Shown here one piece after another: positions 1 through 11,621 of a DNA stretch of 64,000 nucleotides. Below the pieces are notes generated by a model. It was given only the letters and a program-made list of their open reading frames with translations, was not told where the DNA came from and searched no databases. Position 1 is the stretch's first letter. Every line of letters begins with the position of its first letter. Both the position numbers and the translations under genes were made by a program. The stretch comes from Sphaerolaimus hirsutus. Its lineage: Eukaryota > Nematoda > Chromadorea > Monhysterida > Sphaerolaimidae. The stretch spans positions 24,157,792 through 24,221,791 of the forward strand of contig OZ038456.1 in NCBI GenBank assembly GCA_964036195.1, written 5' to 3'.

Positions 1-716
1 CAAAAAAGCGCCAACCGTGAATAGAAAATTGGTTATAATACCGTGAAAATGCACAATACAGTTGATCAATTTTGAGTAAAATACAACTGAATAAATATTG
101 ATAAATATAGGTAAGGGTGTTAGGAGACATAAATATTTATCAAATATTGATTACCTAGGTAATATTTGGGGTCAAATGTATATACCGTATTTCCTTGAAT
201 TAACCCCCTCGAAATACCTGCCGTTTTTAATAACGTACATCATGTATGCATTGTACATGATGTGTTATTTGCTGCCAATTTCCATCGCAGATACATATAA
301 AGTAGTTTGTATATGTATGTATGCATATACCGTATTTTCTCGAAATATCCCCCCTTTGAATTAATTAAAAATAAACCCCCATGGGGGTAATCCAAGGGGA
401 TTTTAACAATGTAAACATTGTAGTGGTTGATTGAACTTCGATGGCGGAAGTTAAATCGACTACTACGACATCGGCGGTACCGGTGCGTCAAATGAAGTAC
501 AGGAAAAAATTTTTGGCGCTGGCGCTATTGGCGCTTGGCGCCATTACCCTCTGGCGCCATTGGCGCTTGGCGCTGAGGTTCAGAAAAGCGCCATGGCGCT
601 TTTGGCGCTTGGCGCTATTGTGCTCTGGCGCCATTGGCGCTTGGCGCTGGGGGTCAGAAAAGCGCCATGGCGCTTTTGGCGCTTGGCGCTAAAAGTCTGG
701 CGCTTTTTCCATCACT
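1..716. mobile_element. GGCGCC-word MITE, left part outside window
   Basis: Positions 510-716 are an array of GGCGCTTGG/GGCGCCATT words ending in TTTTTCCATCACTA, the right terminus of the TAGTGATGG hAT-like family. Positions 1-510 match the interior of the complete relative at 12511-14837 (segment about 12716-13270). They also carry fragments of the TACCGTATTTCCTCGAAATA family near 181 and 328. The left terminus lies upstream of the window. Apparent reading frames here are only translated repeats. Confidence 0.75.
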
Positions 717-1154
717 AGTCATGACAATTGACACTATGCATGACATTTGACACTTAACAAAACTTGGGAATGCCCCCAGTTCCATGAATAAACAGGTAGA
801 AACTCAGGCAACATGATAAAATTTTACAAAAAATATGAATTTTTATGCAATTTTACAAAAAAATATGGTTTTTATCCAATTTTACAAAAAAATTTACCAA
901 AATTTGAATTTTTATACAATTTTTATTTTTTTTGTTTTGAAATTTTCCATTTTATTTGATTTTATTCTTAAATTTTTCATTTTATTTTTATATTTTTTTT
1001 GAGATTGTGCCAACCCTGATTGTGACAGTTATTGCAAAAAGATGCAGTACAAGCAAGGACATTGCAAAGACATTGCACGAGACGTATGCTGCTGCAGTAA
1101 GTAAATCAGCGATGGTACTCAGTCGGGAATTTATTCGGAAATGCTTTTTATAAC

Positions 1155-1190
1155 TAGTGATGTAAAAGCCATGGCGCTTTTACATCACTA
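1155..1190. mobile_element. 36-bp minimal TAGTGATG element
   Basis: A near-perfect palindrome that begins TAGTGATGTAAAAGC and ends GCTTTTACATCACTA with about six bases between. It is flanked by TTTATAAC on the left and GTTATAAC on the right, a 7/8 match to an 8-bp target duplication. It carries the same termini as the GGCGCC-word family and nothing else, so it looks like a terminal-repeat-only derivative. Confidence 0.7.
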
Positions 1191-1234
1191 GTTATAACTC
1201 AGGAAACGCTTGGTGAAAATTGTTGAAATTTGTA

Positions 1235-1729
1235 TACTGTAAAATCTCTAATAATATGACTGTCACACTATTGTTTTCAGCACATTTTTTGGGGTCACAC
1301 TATTGGAGATGTCGCATTATTGGACAGTGTCACATTATATTTTGCCTCAAATGAACTCCACCGACCACATAACTCAAGTTGAGGGTGAGATTTATATTTT
1401 TCACAATTTTCTAGAGAGATTTAATTATATTTTCATTTTGAGAGATTTTCTGAGATTTTTTAAAATATGAGAAAATCTCTCAAATTCTGATATTTATATT
1501 TATTTATATTTTTTCCAGGGTTTTTTGAGAGAGATTTAATAATATTTTTTTCTTGGGAGATTTTCTGAGATTATATTTAATTATTATTTTTTTTAATTGT
1601 CGATTTTTTCAATGCTAGTCGCATTATACTCACACAATGTGGCCATGGGTGTCGCACTAATGGAGATATCGCATTATTGGAGACATCGCATTATTGGAGA
1701 CCTGTCGCATTATTAGAGAATTTACGGTA
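1235..1729. mobile_element. MITE, TA target, GTCGCATTATTGGAGA words
   Basis: The ends are TACTGTAAAATCTCTAATAA on the left and TTATTAGAGAATTTACGGTA on the right, inverted copies sharing TA at the border. The arms repeat a word close to GTCGCATTATTGGAGA (near 1300-1330 and 1650-1715), and the middle is AT-rich with AGAGATTTTCTGAGATTT repeats. No coding potential is seen. Confidence 0.65.
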
Positions 1730-1768
1730 TTTGGATTTGGGTTGGATTATGATAATGGCACTGCACAC

Positions 1769-2294
1769 CAGTTGTTAAAACGTATTTACGTTCACTCGAT
1801 AAATACGGATACTCGAGTACTGCGTAAATACGTTTACGTTTCCTCCCGAAAAAAATACCGGTACGCACTTACTCGCGTACTTTTTGAAAGTACGCGAGTA
1901 CCGAAAAGTATTTAAGCGGGACATAGAAAGTTACATTTTGACAGACAGAACGTGACAAAAAAGAACATTTTCCTAAGAAATAGTTAACGGGAGAACAAAA
2001 CACATATTTGATGTATTCTTGAGTTAAAATTGACAAAATTTCTTATTTTTACGTTTTCTGTGAGAAAAAATACTCACTGTAACATTTTATATGAGAAAAA
2101 TACTCACTTTTACGTTTTCTGTGAGGAAAAATACTCAGTTTTACGTTTTCTCTGAAAAAAGTATTTTACTCACGTTTTACGCAGTGTAAAAGTATTTAAA
2201 AATATTTTAGGTTTTCTGTACTCAGGGTTGAGTAAAAACAATACTTTACGTTTACATTTACTTTGAAAAAAGTTCAGTACTTTTAACAACTCTG
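1769..2294. mobile_element. hAT-like MITE (CAGTTGTTAAAA...TTTTAACAACTCTG)
   Basis: The terminal inverted repeats are CAGTTGTTAAAACG and TACTTTTAACAACTCTG. The flanks CTGCACAC (1761-1768) and CGGCACAC (2295-2302) match at 7 of 8 positions, as expected for an older hAT target duplication. The arms are built from TTTACG/CGTAAA words. There is no transposase. Relatives lie at 2666-3353, 44215-45053 and 60228-61938. Confidence 0.75.
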
Positions 2295-2665
2295 CGGCAC
2301 ACACTAGGATGTTTAATGTGTTATTTTTAATCTTCATCAGCTAGTTGATTCCAGCAAACTCAGTTGTGCTCAGACGCTGAAAAATGAGTTTACCAAATTC
2401 TTAGTTTACCATTAGTAAACTAGTGTGTGCAGCGCCAATATGGTTTCAGGTTGGAGCTAACATGAAAATCGAAGCATCCTTCTACAACCCCCCCCCCAGA
2501 CTACAGATAGGGTGTGGCTACATACACCCAAATTATCATCTTCCTATACTCCCTATAAGTTGAGTCAGAGGCAGTTCACATGCTGGCTGAGAATCGTAAA
2601 TGAGCTTTAAATGACATTTTCTTGAAATGTTTTTTTTGGAGTTATCAACTTTTGGTATTGGAGGC

Positions 2666-3353
2666 CAGAGTTGCGAAAGCGTATTTACGCTTACCCGAAA
2701 TACCCGGGTAAATGGGTATTTATACTTACGCTTACGCTTTCATAAAATTCCCATAGGCTTTTTTACGCTTTCCCGACCAAAATACCCGGGTACTAAAAGC
2801 GTAAAAAAGCTTTTCACAGTTTAGTTTTACGCTTTTGAAAAAGCGTAAAAACAGAAAAGCGAGAGTTAACGAGACTGCGTACCAAAAAATGACTGTGTGT
2901 GTGCAGTAAAGCACTGGAAATAGTGGCACATGTACAAATTGTGTCGCAATATACATGTCTTGTTAATATGTACTGTGTGATCGAGCAAAATTGTGGCTTC
3001 AGGTGAGAAAACGTTGTTGCTGAAAATGGATACCGACGACGATTTTATCGCTCTTGACAGCACTAACTCCACGTTAGAAGATGAAGATGACTTCAGTGTT
3101 GCTGCCGATGAATAACCAAACAAAATGTGAGGGCAGACTATGCTAACTGGACATCCGAAAAATATCACCGAGACCTCGATTTGGAAAGAATTCACTGAGC
3201 AAAAAGCCTCTAAAAGATTTGTACGCTTACACGTTTATTTACGCTTTCCTAGGTATTTTAAAAATACGTTACGCTTTCAGTATCCATATTCAAAATTTGG
3301 AAAGTGTATTTACGCTTACGCTTTCCAAAAATACCAGTATTTTAACAACTCTG
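2666..3353. mobile_element. hAT-like element, exact 8-bp TSD TTGGAGGC
   Basis: CAGAGTTGCG...CAACTCTG ends lie between exact TTGGAGGC copies at 2658-2665 and 3354-3361. The subterminal arms repeat TTACGCTT and TACCCGGGTA words. Inside, 3028-3114 encodes a 29-codon acidic reading frame starting MDTDDDFIAL and ending in a stop. It may be a remnant of a transposase N-terminus, but it is too short to assign. Confidence 0.8.
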
Positions 3354-3404
3354 TTGGAGGCCTCATCTCTTTTCGCATGGGCTCCATTCAAACCATGTAT
3401 TCAA

Positions 3405-6287
3405 ATGCAGCGCCACATCCTACTGATGCATATCCTGCTTGTTCAAGATCCACAACTGAGAAAGGAAGCAGTGTAACAAGAAGCACTTCAACAAGCACAA
3501 CCAGGTGCCACTCCCAGACCATGTAAAATGTAGAGTAAAGTTTAAAATGTCATGTAAAATGTCATGCAAAGTGTCAATTGTCATGCAGAATGTCATGCAA
3601 AGTGTCAAATGTCATGACAAATGTAAAGTGTCAATTCTCATCCCATGCAAAGTTCAGTAATAAAATCTTTCCTTTTTTGTTTTGATTCACATTTTACATG
3701 ACATTTGACACTTTACTTTACACTTTACACGGTCTGGGACTGCCCCCAGCAGTGGCTCCACATCATCCACATCAGAGCTGACATCCATGCCAGCAACCAT
3801 TGGATGGGACACCACAAGCCTGAATGTGACCAGGAATGCAACTGAGCAGAACAGGGGTATCTTGAATTTTGACCCTCCGAGTGGTTGGATAGATAGCAAA
3901 TCGCTCCTCCGGAGGGATAGATAGCTGAAAAATTTTCTGGGGGGGGGTTGGGGGGGGTTTTGGGGGGGGGTTGTGGTGGTTCGATATATAGGCTTTTTCG
4001 GGGCATAGAAGGAAGAAAAGGGAGAAAAATCGCTAAAAGTAGGTGTAAAAAAGCTCAAAATGGGTATACAAGAGCATATAGTACTTAAAATAGCTGAAAA
4101 TAGGCAGTTAGACGCATGAACCAGTGATTTTGGAGGTGAAAATCTATATATAGGTATGAAAAATAGCGATTGTGAGCGAAAATTAGGGTATAGTTTCTGA
4201 AAAATCGCTCCAGATAGGTAGATAGCTGGGCGATTTGGGGGGGGGTTTAGGGGGTAGTAGCCCAAAATTTTGCCTCCGGGATAGATAGATAGCTGAGCGG
4301 CCTCCGGGATAGATAGATAGCTGGGCGGTTTGGGGGGGGGTAACCCCCCCCCAACCCCCCCCATTCGAGACCCCTGGAGCAGAACATCACAACAAGCACA
4401 GACAGCCAGCTGGAAGCGGGCAACAATGCATTGACCATCATCATTGCATGTGCGTGCATAAATATAACATCAAAGGTCCAACGAAGGACCTGCTAGGTTG
4501 TAAATAATATTAACAAATGCCAGTTTTTTTGGCAATGACGCACAGGTAGGGTTCAAACGATATATCGTATCGAATATCGAATATCGGATATCGACCATTT
4601 TTTAATATCGAATATCGATATCGAAAATTTTGAAAAAATATCGAATATCAAATATCGATATCGAAAATTTTGAAAAAATATCGAATATCGATATCGAATA
4701 TCGACCATATTTTCAATATATCGAACCTGTATAATGTCCTTAATTAAGTTATTATTTTTGTTTTGAGATATTTGTGATTAATTTGATTTGCTTATAGTAT
4801 ATAAGTTGATGAGTAAAAGTAAAGTATTTAATGTCATCTTTGTTGGAGTGCTTACTCCACATACCTACTGAACTACCTAGCTCAAATTTGAAGCCAGAAA
4901 ATGCTGATATGCTGCTTTTTTGCAACATGCCCTTAAACAATTGGGTTATAAGTATGAATTGTAATATCTACCAATTTTTGTTTGTCTGATACAATTTGAT
5001 TTGTCATGTTTTTTCTTCGATTTTATCATTCTGACCATTGTAAACCTTGTTAAAATCAATTGTACTTTTCAGTAAAGAGATAATCAACCATGTTTGCAAC
5101 CATATAAAGATACAATATGCTGCTTGAAATATGCCTTGCTATACCAAAAGCTAAATATCGAATATCGAAAATATCGAAATATCGATATCGAATATCAACC
5201 ATTTTTTAGTATCGAATATCGATATCGAGGGTCCATATCGTATCGAATATCGATATCGAAAATTTTGAAAAAATATCGAATATTGAATATCGATATCGAA
5301 AATTTTGAAAAAATATCAAATATCGAATATCGATATCGAAAAGTGATATCGTTTGAACCCTAACAGGCCAAAAAAGCCACACTAGCCAGGCTTTTCGTTG
5401 CTAATGACAAGCATAGGGATGAAAAGAATATTTTTATTGACCCTGTTTTTAAAAATATTTTTGTTTAAACATTGTTTTAAAATAAATGTTTTTAAAGATC
5501 CCAAATATGGTCATGAGTCAACATAACAGGTATTTCAGAGAAGTGCCAGTACTTTGTGATGGTAAATATGTCCATAGAATGGCTGTGGAGCCATGGCCCA
5601 TGCGCATTATAAGTGGGGCTGGTGAGTTCTGTCAAAAATATCCATTTTGATGTCTACTGGTTACGTATATCAATTTTTCTTTAAAAAATCAGTAAAAAAA
5701 CAAGTGCCAACCCTAGACAGTATGTTTCACACTGTACAAGTATGTGGGACCACATAGGCTGGATATTGTATACTACAGTAACGGCTACTGATTAGACAAT
5801 AGCATGAACAAATGGAAGCTTTCACACTAAAAATGCTTCAAAACCAATGAAACAACAACCAATAGTAATGTGTATGTGAAATATTGTGTACGTGACTGTG
5901 CACAAACAAAATGCAAAATACCTAGTGCATTAAGTACTGAAAAGTTTGGCTGATGTTTAATAAAAGGTTTTGGTGGCTGTTTTTTAAAAGACATTTTAAA
6001 ACGATGTTTAAAAAAACACCAGCCACCCCTAAAACAACCTATTTTTAGCTTTCTGTCAATAAGCTATCACTATCAGTATGTGTGATAACCATGTGTGTGT
6101 GGCACCATTTCTCTAGTGCATTACCTTGGAAAAATGGTGAAATGTGAAAGTATAATGCCACATTTCAGCAATGGTGGGTGCCTTTCTGTTCACGCTAATG
6201 CTGTTGGCTGTGGCATTTGTCATCATCTGGAACACTGGCAGAATTCTCCAGCAAAGAGTGGCAAGTCAGGGTGTGATCCCTCAGTGA
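3405..6287 (+). CDS. Ser/Thr-rich single-pass membrane protein, 3' part
   Basis: I recognise no named family. Three exons fit by phase. The first ends at 3504 (start uncertain, acceptor perhaps near 3409) and is rich in Ser and Thr (SVTRSTSTSTT). The second, 3750-4449, continues SSGSTSSTSELTS and carries N-glycosylation sequons NVT and NAT. The third, 6169-6287, encodes a strongly hydrophobic segment (MVGAFLFTLMLLAVAFVIIW), then NTGRILQQRV and a stop at 6285-6287. Junctions are 3504/3750 (phase 2) and 4449/6169 (phase 1, GCAT|GT...AG|CA). This reads as a mucin-like extracellular stalk, one membrane helix and a short basic cytosolic tail. Intron 3505-3749 is a MITE. A hAT element at 3852-4376 interrupts exon 2 and brings in-frame stops, so this copy looks broken unless that element is polymorphic. 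The N-terminus and signal peptide were not found. A poly(A) signal, AATAAA, lies at 6343-6348. Confidence 0.55.
3505..3749 (+). mobile_element. Introner-like MITE acting as a GT-AG intron
   Basis: It starts GTGCCACTCCCAGACCATGT and ends ACGGTCTGGGACTGCCCC, followed by CAG. The same CAG precedes it (3502-3504). The arms repeat TGTAAAATGTCATG words in inverted orientation. Read as an intron, GT comes from the element's first bases and AG from the right CAG copy. Removal joins ACC AG to C AGT GGC and keeps the Ser/Thr-rich frame open. Relatives are at 9273-9438, 46983-47175, 47321-47487 and 50740-51041. Confidence 0.7.
3852..4376. mobile_element. hAT-like element in an exon, exact 8-bp TSD GAGCAGAA
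   Basis: The ends are CAGGGGTATC and GACCCCTG between exact GAGCAGAA copies (3844-3851 and 4377-4384). The interior carries GATAGATAGCTG repeats and long G runs. No GT-AG pair that I tried removes it while keeping the frame of the surrounding Ser/Thr-rich exon. A diverged relative ends near 6946. Confidence 0.85.
4547..5362. mobile_element. TAGGGTTC hAT-like MITE with ATATCG word arms
   Basis: The termini are TAGGGTTCAAACGATATATC and GATATCGTTTGAACCCTA. ACAGG is present on both sides. Both arms are dense arrays of ATATCGAATATCGATATCGA-type words; the middle is unique AT-rich DNA. It lies in the last intron of the membrane-protein gene. A sister copy with a clean 8-bp duplication is at 24654-25417. 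Confidence 0.75.
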
Positions 6288-7200
6288 ATAACTGCTTGAT
6301 TCTGATACATTCTGTGTGATGATTTTGTTGTGGGCTAGATGGAATAAAAGCTTTACTAATGACACATTACCATGCACTGAAAATACACTACTGTTCAGTA
6401 GGGTTGGGAACCTGACCTGAACCTGATACCTGCACGTTTTTTGAAACAGAAACCTGACACCAAACTGTAAAAAAATGTTTCATTCTTGAGGCCTCAGCAG
6501 CCACAGCATGTCAATATGTCCAATAGGTGCAGCTATCACCCACTCTCCCAATAAACAGAACCATTACAGTATTTCTCCGTGTAAACCGCCCAGGTGCTAT
6601 ACAAAACTGAGGCACTTTCCAGCAACCTTTTCCTGAAACTTGTATAACGCCTGGGCGTTAAGTCAGACCTATTTTGAACTGTTTTTCACCTACTTTTAGC
6701 GATTTTTTCCCTTTTCTTCCTTCTATGCCTTGGAAAAGCCTATATATTGAACCCCACCCCCAAAAACAAAATTTTTTTCAGCTATCTATCCCTCCGGAGG
6801 AGCGATTTACTATCTATATGAGCCCCGGAGGGGTTGAAATCCACTAAACCCCCGGTAAAATTTCTCAAAAATTGATCTGGATAGGTAGGTAGATAGCTGG
6901 GTGGTTTGGGGGGGGGGTGTAGAACCTCCCATTCGACACCCCTGCCTCAAATTGCAGGTATACATAGAATTAATTTTATAACTTTTTCTGCAGCTACAAT
7001 TAGAGGGAACTTCTTTTTTAGAGGGATGCACACTATTTCTTTCACCAGATTTTACAAACATTCAACCAACAGTGAACAATAGCTTATTTCACATTCACAA
7101 CAACTCAAATGTAACAAAATGGTGAACCAGGCCTAATACAGAGCTGACAGTGAGTTGTCTTTAAGAGGAAAAATAAATGTATTTACTCAGTACTTGAGTA

Positions 7201-7678
7201 TACCGTATTTCCTCGAAATACCCCCCGGGGGGTGATTGTTTCATAGTGGTCCCGAGAGGGGGGGGGGGTTAAACGAGGGGGGGGGGGTATTTCGAGGGGG
7301 GGGGGGGTTATTATTTCACAAGGAAATTTTTGAAAACCAAGTACGAAATTGTCATCTGAAACGTAAGCAGACGTCGAAAAATGCAACAAAAACCGCCATT
7401 TATAAGGTTCTGTAGACTAATATTAGTATGTAGATGGTATGTACACTGTTCTAACGTGACACCGACATTGTTTTAACGTGTGTTCCGCAGTACACAGAAC
7501 ACAAACTGCAGTATTTGTCATGTACGTTCTCTTTACACTCAATCTGGGGGGGTATTTCGAGGGGGGGGGGTGATTGTTTCATAGTGGTCTCGAGAGGGGG
7601 GGGTCAAACGAGGGGGGGGGGTATTTCGAGGGGGGGGGGGGTATTTCGAGGGGGGGGGTATTTCGAGGAAATACGGTA
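7201..7678. mobile_element. TACCGTATTTCCTCG MITE with poly-G/C words
   Basis: The inverted ends are TACCGTATTTCCTCGAAATA and TATTTCGAGGAAATACGGTA with TA at each border. The arms repeat a word close to CCCCCCTCGAAATA plus CTCGAGACCACTATGAAACA. The interior is AT-rich. Other copies are at 27981-28218, 52159-53838, 62062-62149 and inside an intron at about 56460-56745. Confidence 0.7.
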
Positions 7679-9272
7679 TGTATTCTTTGAGAAATATACT
7701 GTATTTTTCGAAATACCGCCAGGGGGTTTGTTTTTAACAGTGGACTTTTTGAGGGGGAGGATTTTGAGCTTTTCACGAGTACATTTCTTTTTTTTCATTT
7801 ATTATTTTTTAGTTTACATAATTATTTATCTAAGGTATCACAAAAATATCTTGTTACACGACTAAATATGATGCAACGCACACCAGTTGATGGCCGAAAT
7901 TTATAAAGCGATAAATCTGTTAACAAATTTCAGTTCACCGGAATGAATCATTTTTGTTCTACATGAGCAGCAGTTGACGGAATCCTCATTCCGATAAACT
8001 CAAATGTGTTCAAAACAAATCCACTTTGGAAATTCACATGTCAACTAGTTTGCTTAGAATCGATAAATCCATGAAATGGATAAAAAATACCATTGAGATC
8101 AATAAAATAAGAAACCTCGATAACCCGTTCAGGTAAAAGTGAACGTTAAAAAGAACGGCGCACCATTTCTAGCTGATGATAGTTTTTTATGAATTCAACT
8201 AGCAAACTGATATTCACAGTGGCAGCGTGCCAATGATAACTCATGTATGAGAATCTTGTAAAAGACTGAAGACATCATTGCAGAAACATTCTTTTACTCG
8301 GCGGACATCACACTTAGTATGAAAACCAACCATAACACATCTGAAAACTGAACCAAAAATTATACAGTTTTTTCATCATATTTTGTGTTTGCTATGAAAA
8401 AATCAATTACGAAATTTATCACAAGATTTTATTCATTAAATCATGGTAGGTTTCCATACTAGGTGGTCTGTCTGCCGCGTATACGCAAAAACTTTTTTGC
8501 ATTATTTTCCACGAATTACCGGCGCTAGCTAAGTTGGCACAGTGCCAACATTAAGATATAAGTTTGGTGCTAATCACGTAAGTGGACAAGTGGCAAGTAA
8601 AGTTGCAAGCATTTAGTCAAGTGACACGGTTAAGCGAAAAATAAAAGTGCTCACCACAAAAAATTTGGTTGACAATTTTGTTTCAGCTTACAACTTGTCA
8701 TGCTACTTTAACCACTTGTAAAATTTGGGGTGTAATCTCATTTTTTAAACTCAACCAGAAACGCTGCAACCGAAACACAAAATGCCTGAAATGTTTGTAA
8801 ATAAATGTAATGAAGGCACAATTGACTAAAGTAATTCACTAGGATTTGAGCATTAAAAAACCCTGACCACAAAAATCCCAAGCAGCAAATATAGCCCACA
8901 GTGGATGAAGGTTTGAATGCATCTACCGTATTTCTTAGATTTTATTGACTGTTCATTCACATTGGCTAACCCTTTTTCTTTGCCAGATCTGTGTGGCATC
9001 AGAAAAATACAGTGCCAAATACGGAGTGAAACATATTTACAATCCCACACCCTATAAAATGTTATTCAAACATGTGAAATGTCCATATATTTACAATGCC
9101 CAGTGAACTTTTCTGTTGAATTTTACATGGCGTGGGCCCAGATGACATTTTTATGCTATTTTGATTTCAGTGCGCAGCCAATAGACTATATATCGAGGAA
9201 GAAAAATTGCTCGACACGCATAACTATTAAAATAACAAAAAAACACCAAAACATTCCCACCAAACCAACCAG

Positions 9273-9438
9273 GGGGCAGTCCCAAGCCCTGTAAAGTGTC
9301 AAATGTAAAGTCAAATGCAAAGTAGTGTCAATCAAAACAAAAAAGAAAAGATTTTATTACTGAACTTTGCATGACAATTGACACTTTACTTTGCATTTGA
9401 CATTACATTTGACACTTTACATGGCTTGGGATTGTCAC
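9273..9438. mobile_element. Introner-family MITE outside any recognised gene
   Basis: It begins GGGGCAGTCCCAAGCCCTGT, ends CATGGCTTGGGATTGTCAC and is flanked by CAG at 9270-9272 and 9439-9441. The inner arms carry TGTAAAGTGTCAAATG words. With the CAG duplication but no flanking reading frame, it supports a 3-bp CAG target for this family. Confidence 0.65.
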
Positions 9439-9996
9439 CAGATGACATACCTTACAGGATTATTTAACATCCAAGCCATCAAAATAGACCCAATAAAGCA
9501 AGAAGGAAAATAACCCGCCAACAAAATACAAATCAAAGAGAACTCAACTCAACCCGTGCACCAAAAGTGGATCCATTAAGGCGCAATTTCCGGAGTTACC
9601 CAGGTCCCAAATTCAATTAGAACGTAAGGCGCCCGATAAGGAGCAATCGCCTCAAATACGATCTAATTGAATCTGGCCCCAGCAGTTGTCGTCGCGGAAA
9701 CGCTGTCCAGTGAAACTGCCGTCTGTGAATGGTAAAAGTTATCTTTTTGGTGAATTGGGAGGTGCTAATCGAGTTGTGCCCGATTTTTCGGGTAGGTAAT
9801 GCGGTAAATCGGGAAAATTGATAAAAAGCGCGAATTACCAGGCACAACCTAAAACGCCGATCATTTGCACATGCAAAACCAAAAAGTGGCGATCTGAACG
9901 CACTTAAATTTGTGCTAAACGCCATGGCAGGTTTCTAACGACACAGCGCCAAGTGCATTTGGCCCAAATCCTCATAGCAAAACGGGATGTCAGCAC

Positions 9997-11289
9997 TAGG
10001 GATGGCCACAAAATGTCTTTTTTAACGACCCTGTCTTTTTTTAAAGACGGTCTTTTTTAAAAGCTCCCAATTATTGTTATGAGACAAGATATACAGGTAT
10101 ATCTAGGGTTGGAAAAAAAACGTTTTTTTTAACTCGATGTTTTTTTTTAAAAAAAAACGTTTTTTTTTTAAAGCTCCCAGATATGACCTAGTGTCAACAT
10201 ATATAGGTATATCAGACACTGGCAATACTCTGTGATGTTAAATATGACCATATAATGGCTGTGGAGCCATGGGATAGCATTATAAGTGGTGATTTGTGTC
10301 AAAAATATCCATTTTTCGTCGACATATCGTTCGTATATCGCCTTATAGTCGAATGTTCGTGACTTCAGGTAAAGTTTGGCACGGAATGGTGATCAAACAA
10401 GGTTATAAAAGGAGGTTGTTACTTTGGGAGTGAAGTTACACACTGTGGAGGTACATGGAAGCACATTACCTCAATATTATATATTACAGCAACATATGTC
10501 GGCTTATTCACCCATGGTAGCACATAGAAATGGATGTTTTGATACTAAAAATGCAACAAAACTAATGAAAACAACCACCAATGTCAATTTGTGTGTGAAA
10601 TTGCGCGCTTGCACGCAAAAATTTTGCAAAATACCTAGTGCTTAGTACTAAAAATTTAGGCCGATGTTTTTTTTTTAAAAAACATTTCGGACGTCATGTT
10701 TTTTTTAAAAAAAAAAAACGTTTTTTTTTAAAAAAAACGTTTAAAAAAAACATCGGCCAACCCTAGGTATATCAGACAAGTACCAGTGCTTTGTGATGTT
10801 AAATATAGCCATAGAATGGCTGTGGAGCAATGGGATAGCATCATAAGTGGTGATTTCTGTCAAAAATATCCATTTTTGTGTCGACTCATTATGCATATCG
10901 CCTTTTGTCAAATGTTTGCGACTCAAATGAAGTTTGGCATGGAATAGTGCTTAAATAAGGTTGTAAGAGAAAACTAATACAGGGTGAGTGATGTTTCACA
11001 CTGTAGAAGTATGTGGGAGCACATTGCCTGGATATTATATACTACACTAACATATCACAGCTTATACTCATGCAATAGCATGAGCAAATGGAAGATTTGT
11101 CACTAAAAATGCTTCAAAGACCAATGAAAACAACCACTAATGGTAATGTGCATGTGAAATTACAAAATACATAGTGCATAAGTACTAAAAATTTTGGCTG
11201 ATGTTTTTTTAAAAAGACGGTTTTGATGTCTGTCTTTAAAAAAAAGACATTTAAAAAAGACGGTTAAAAAACGACAGTGGCCATCCCTA
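9997..11289. mobile_element. TAGGGATGGCC hAT-like element, TSD GTCAGCAC
   Basis: TAGGGATGGCCACAAAATGT and GTGGCCATCCCTA ends lie between exact GTCAGCAC copies (9989-9996 and 11290-11297). The arms use GTCTTTTTTAAAGAC-like words. The core shares a conserved stretch with the other TAGGG elements (GTGATGTTAAATAT..., GGCTGTGGAGC..., TATCCATTTTT). A second family member is nested at 10104-10765. Confidence 0.85.
10104..10765. mobile_element. Nested TAGGGTTGG element, TSD GGTATATC
   Basis: The ends are TAGGGTTGGAAAAAAAACG and ACATCGGCCAACCCTA between exact GGTATATC copies (10096-10103 and 10766-10773). It inserted into the conserved core of its own relative. The arms are TTTTTAAAAAAAACG words. Homologous copies lie at 13653-14356, 18019-18678 and 62778-63444. 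Confidence 0.85.
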
Positions 11290-11621
11290 GTCAGCACCAG
11301 TAAAAAAAGCCAAGCGCCGCTGTCACTAAACAGTTCTTGAGGAAAAACCAAAATCCAAGTGTGCATAATCCAAGCACTCCTAATGTAAATCAATGCATTG
11401 TTTGTTCTGTAAATAGCAGCATAATCCAAACAGAAATGATGCAATTCTTCATCTAAAATCCAAGCATTTGTTTTGTGTGTTTATCCAAGTAACACGGTCA
11501 AAAATATATACAGCATCATTATGAAATGTTAAAGTTCAAATGCAGATCAATCCTTCAGTTGTATTTCAAAATCATCAAATACAGCCCAGCTATCTATCTA
11601 CCCTGGAGGCCGCTATCAAAT

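Larger units (their letters stand above)
6288..9996. other. Intergenic, transposon debris, no gene seen
   Basis: AATAAA at 6343 ends the upstream gene. Recognisable pieces include a TAGGGTTGGGAACCTGACC fragment near 6402 and a decayed CAGGGGT-family hAT ending near 6946. There is a TACCGTATTTCCTCG element at 7201-7678 with long G/C runs, a related fragment at 7690-7740, and an introner-family copy at 9273-9438. The stretch from about 7860 to 9260 is AT-rich without a convincing exon; frames at 8853-9050 and 9617-9925 lack supporting features. Confidence 0.6.

Noticed and set aside
4547..5362. ATATCG arrays considered as a CRISPR-like or satellite array
   Set aside because: No unique spacers and not head-to-tail; they are the arms of a terminal-inverted-repeat element with flanking duplication.
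7515..7865. Gly/Arg-rich 116-codon frame
   Set aside because: Translation of poly-G words of a CCGTATTT element.
10424..10645. 73-codon frame recurring at 18117-18467 and 62903-63124
   Set aside because: It is the conserved non-coding core of the TAGGG elements; it appears in opposite orientations and has no codon-like conservation that I can see.
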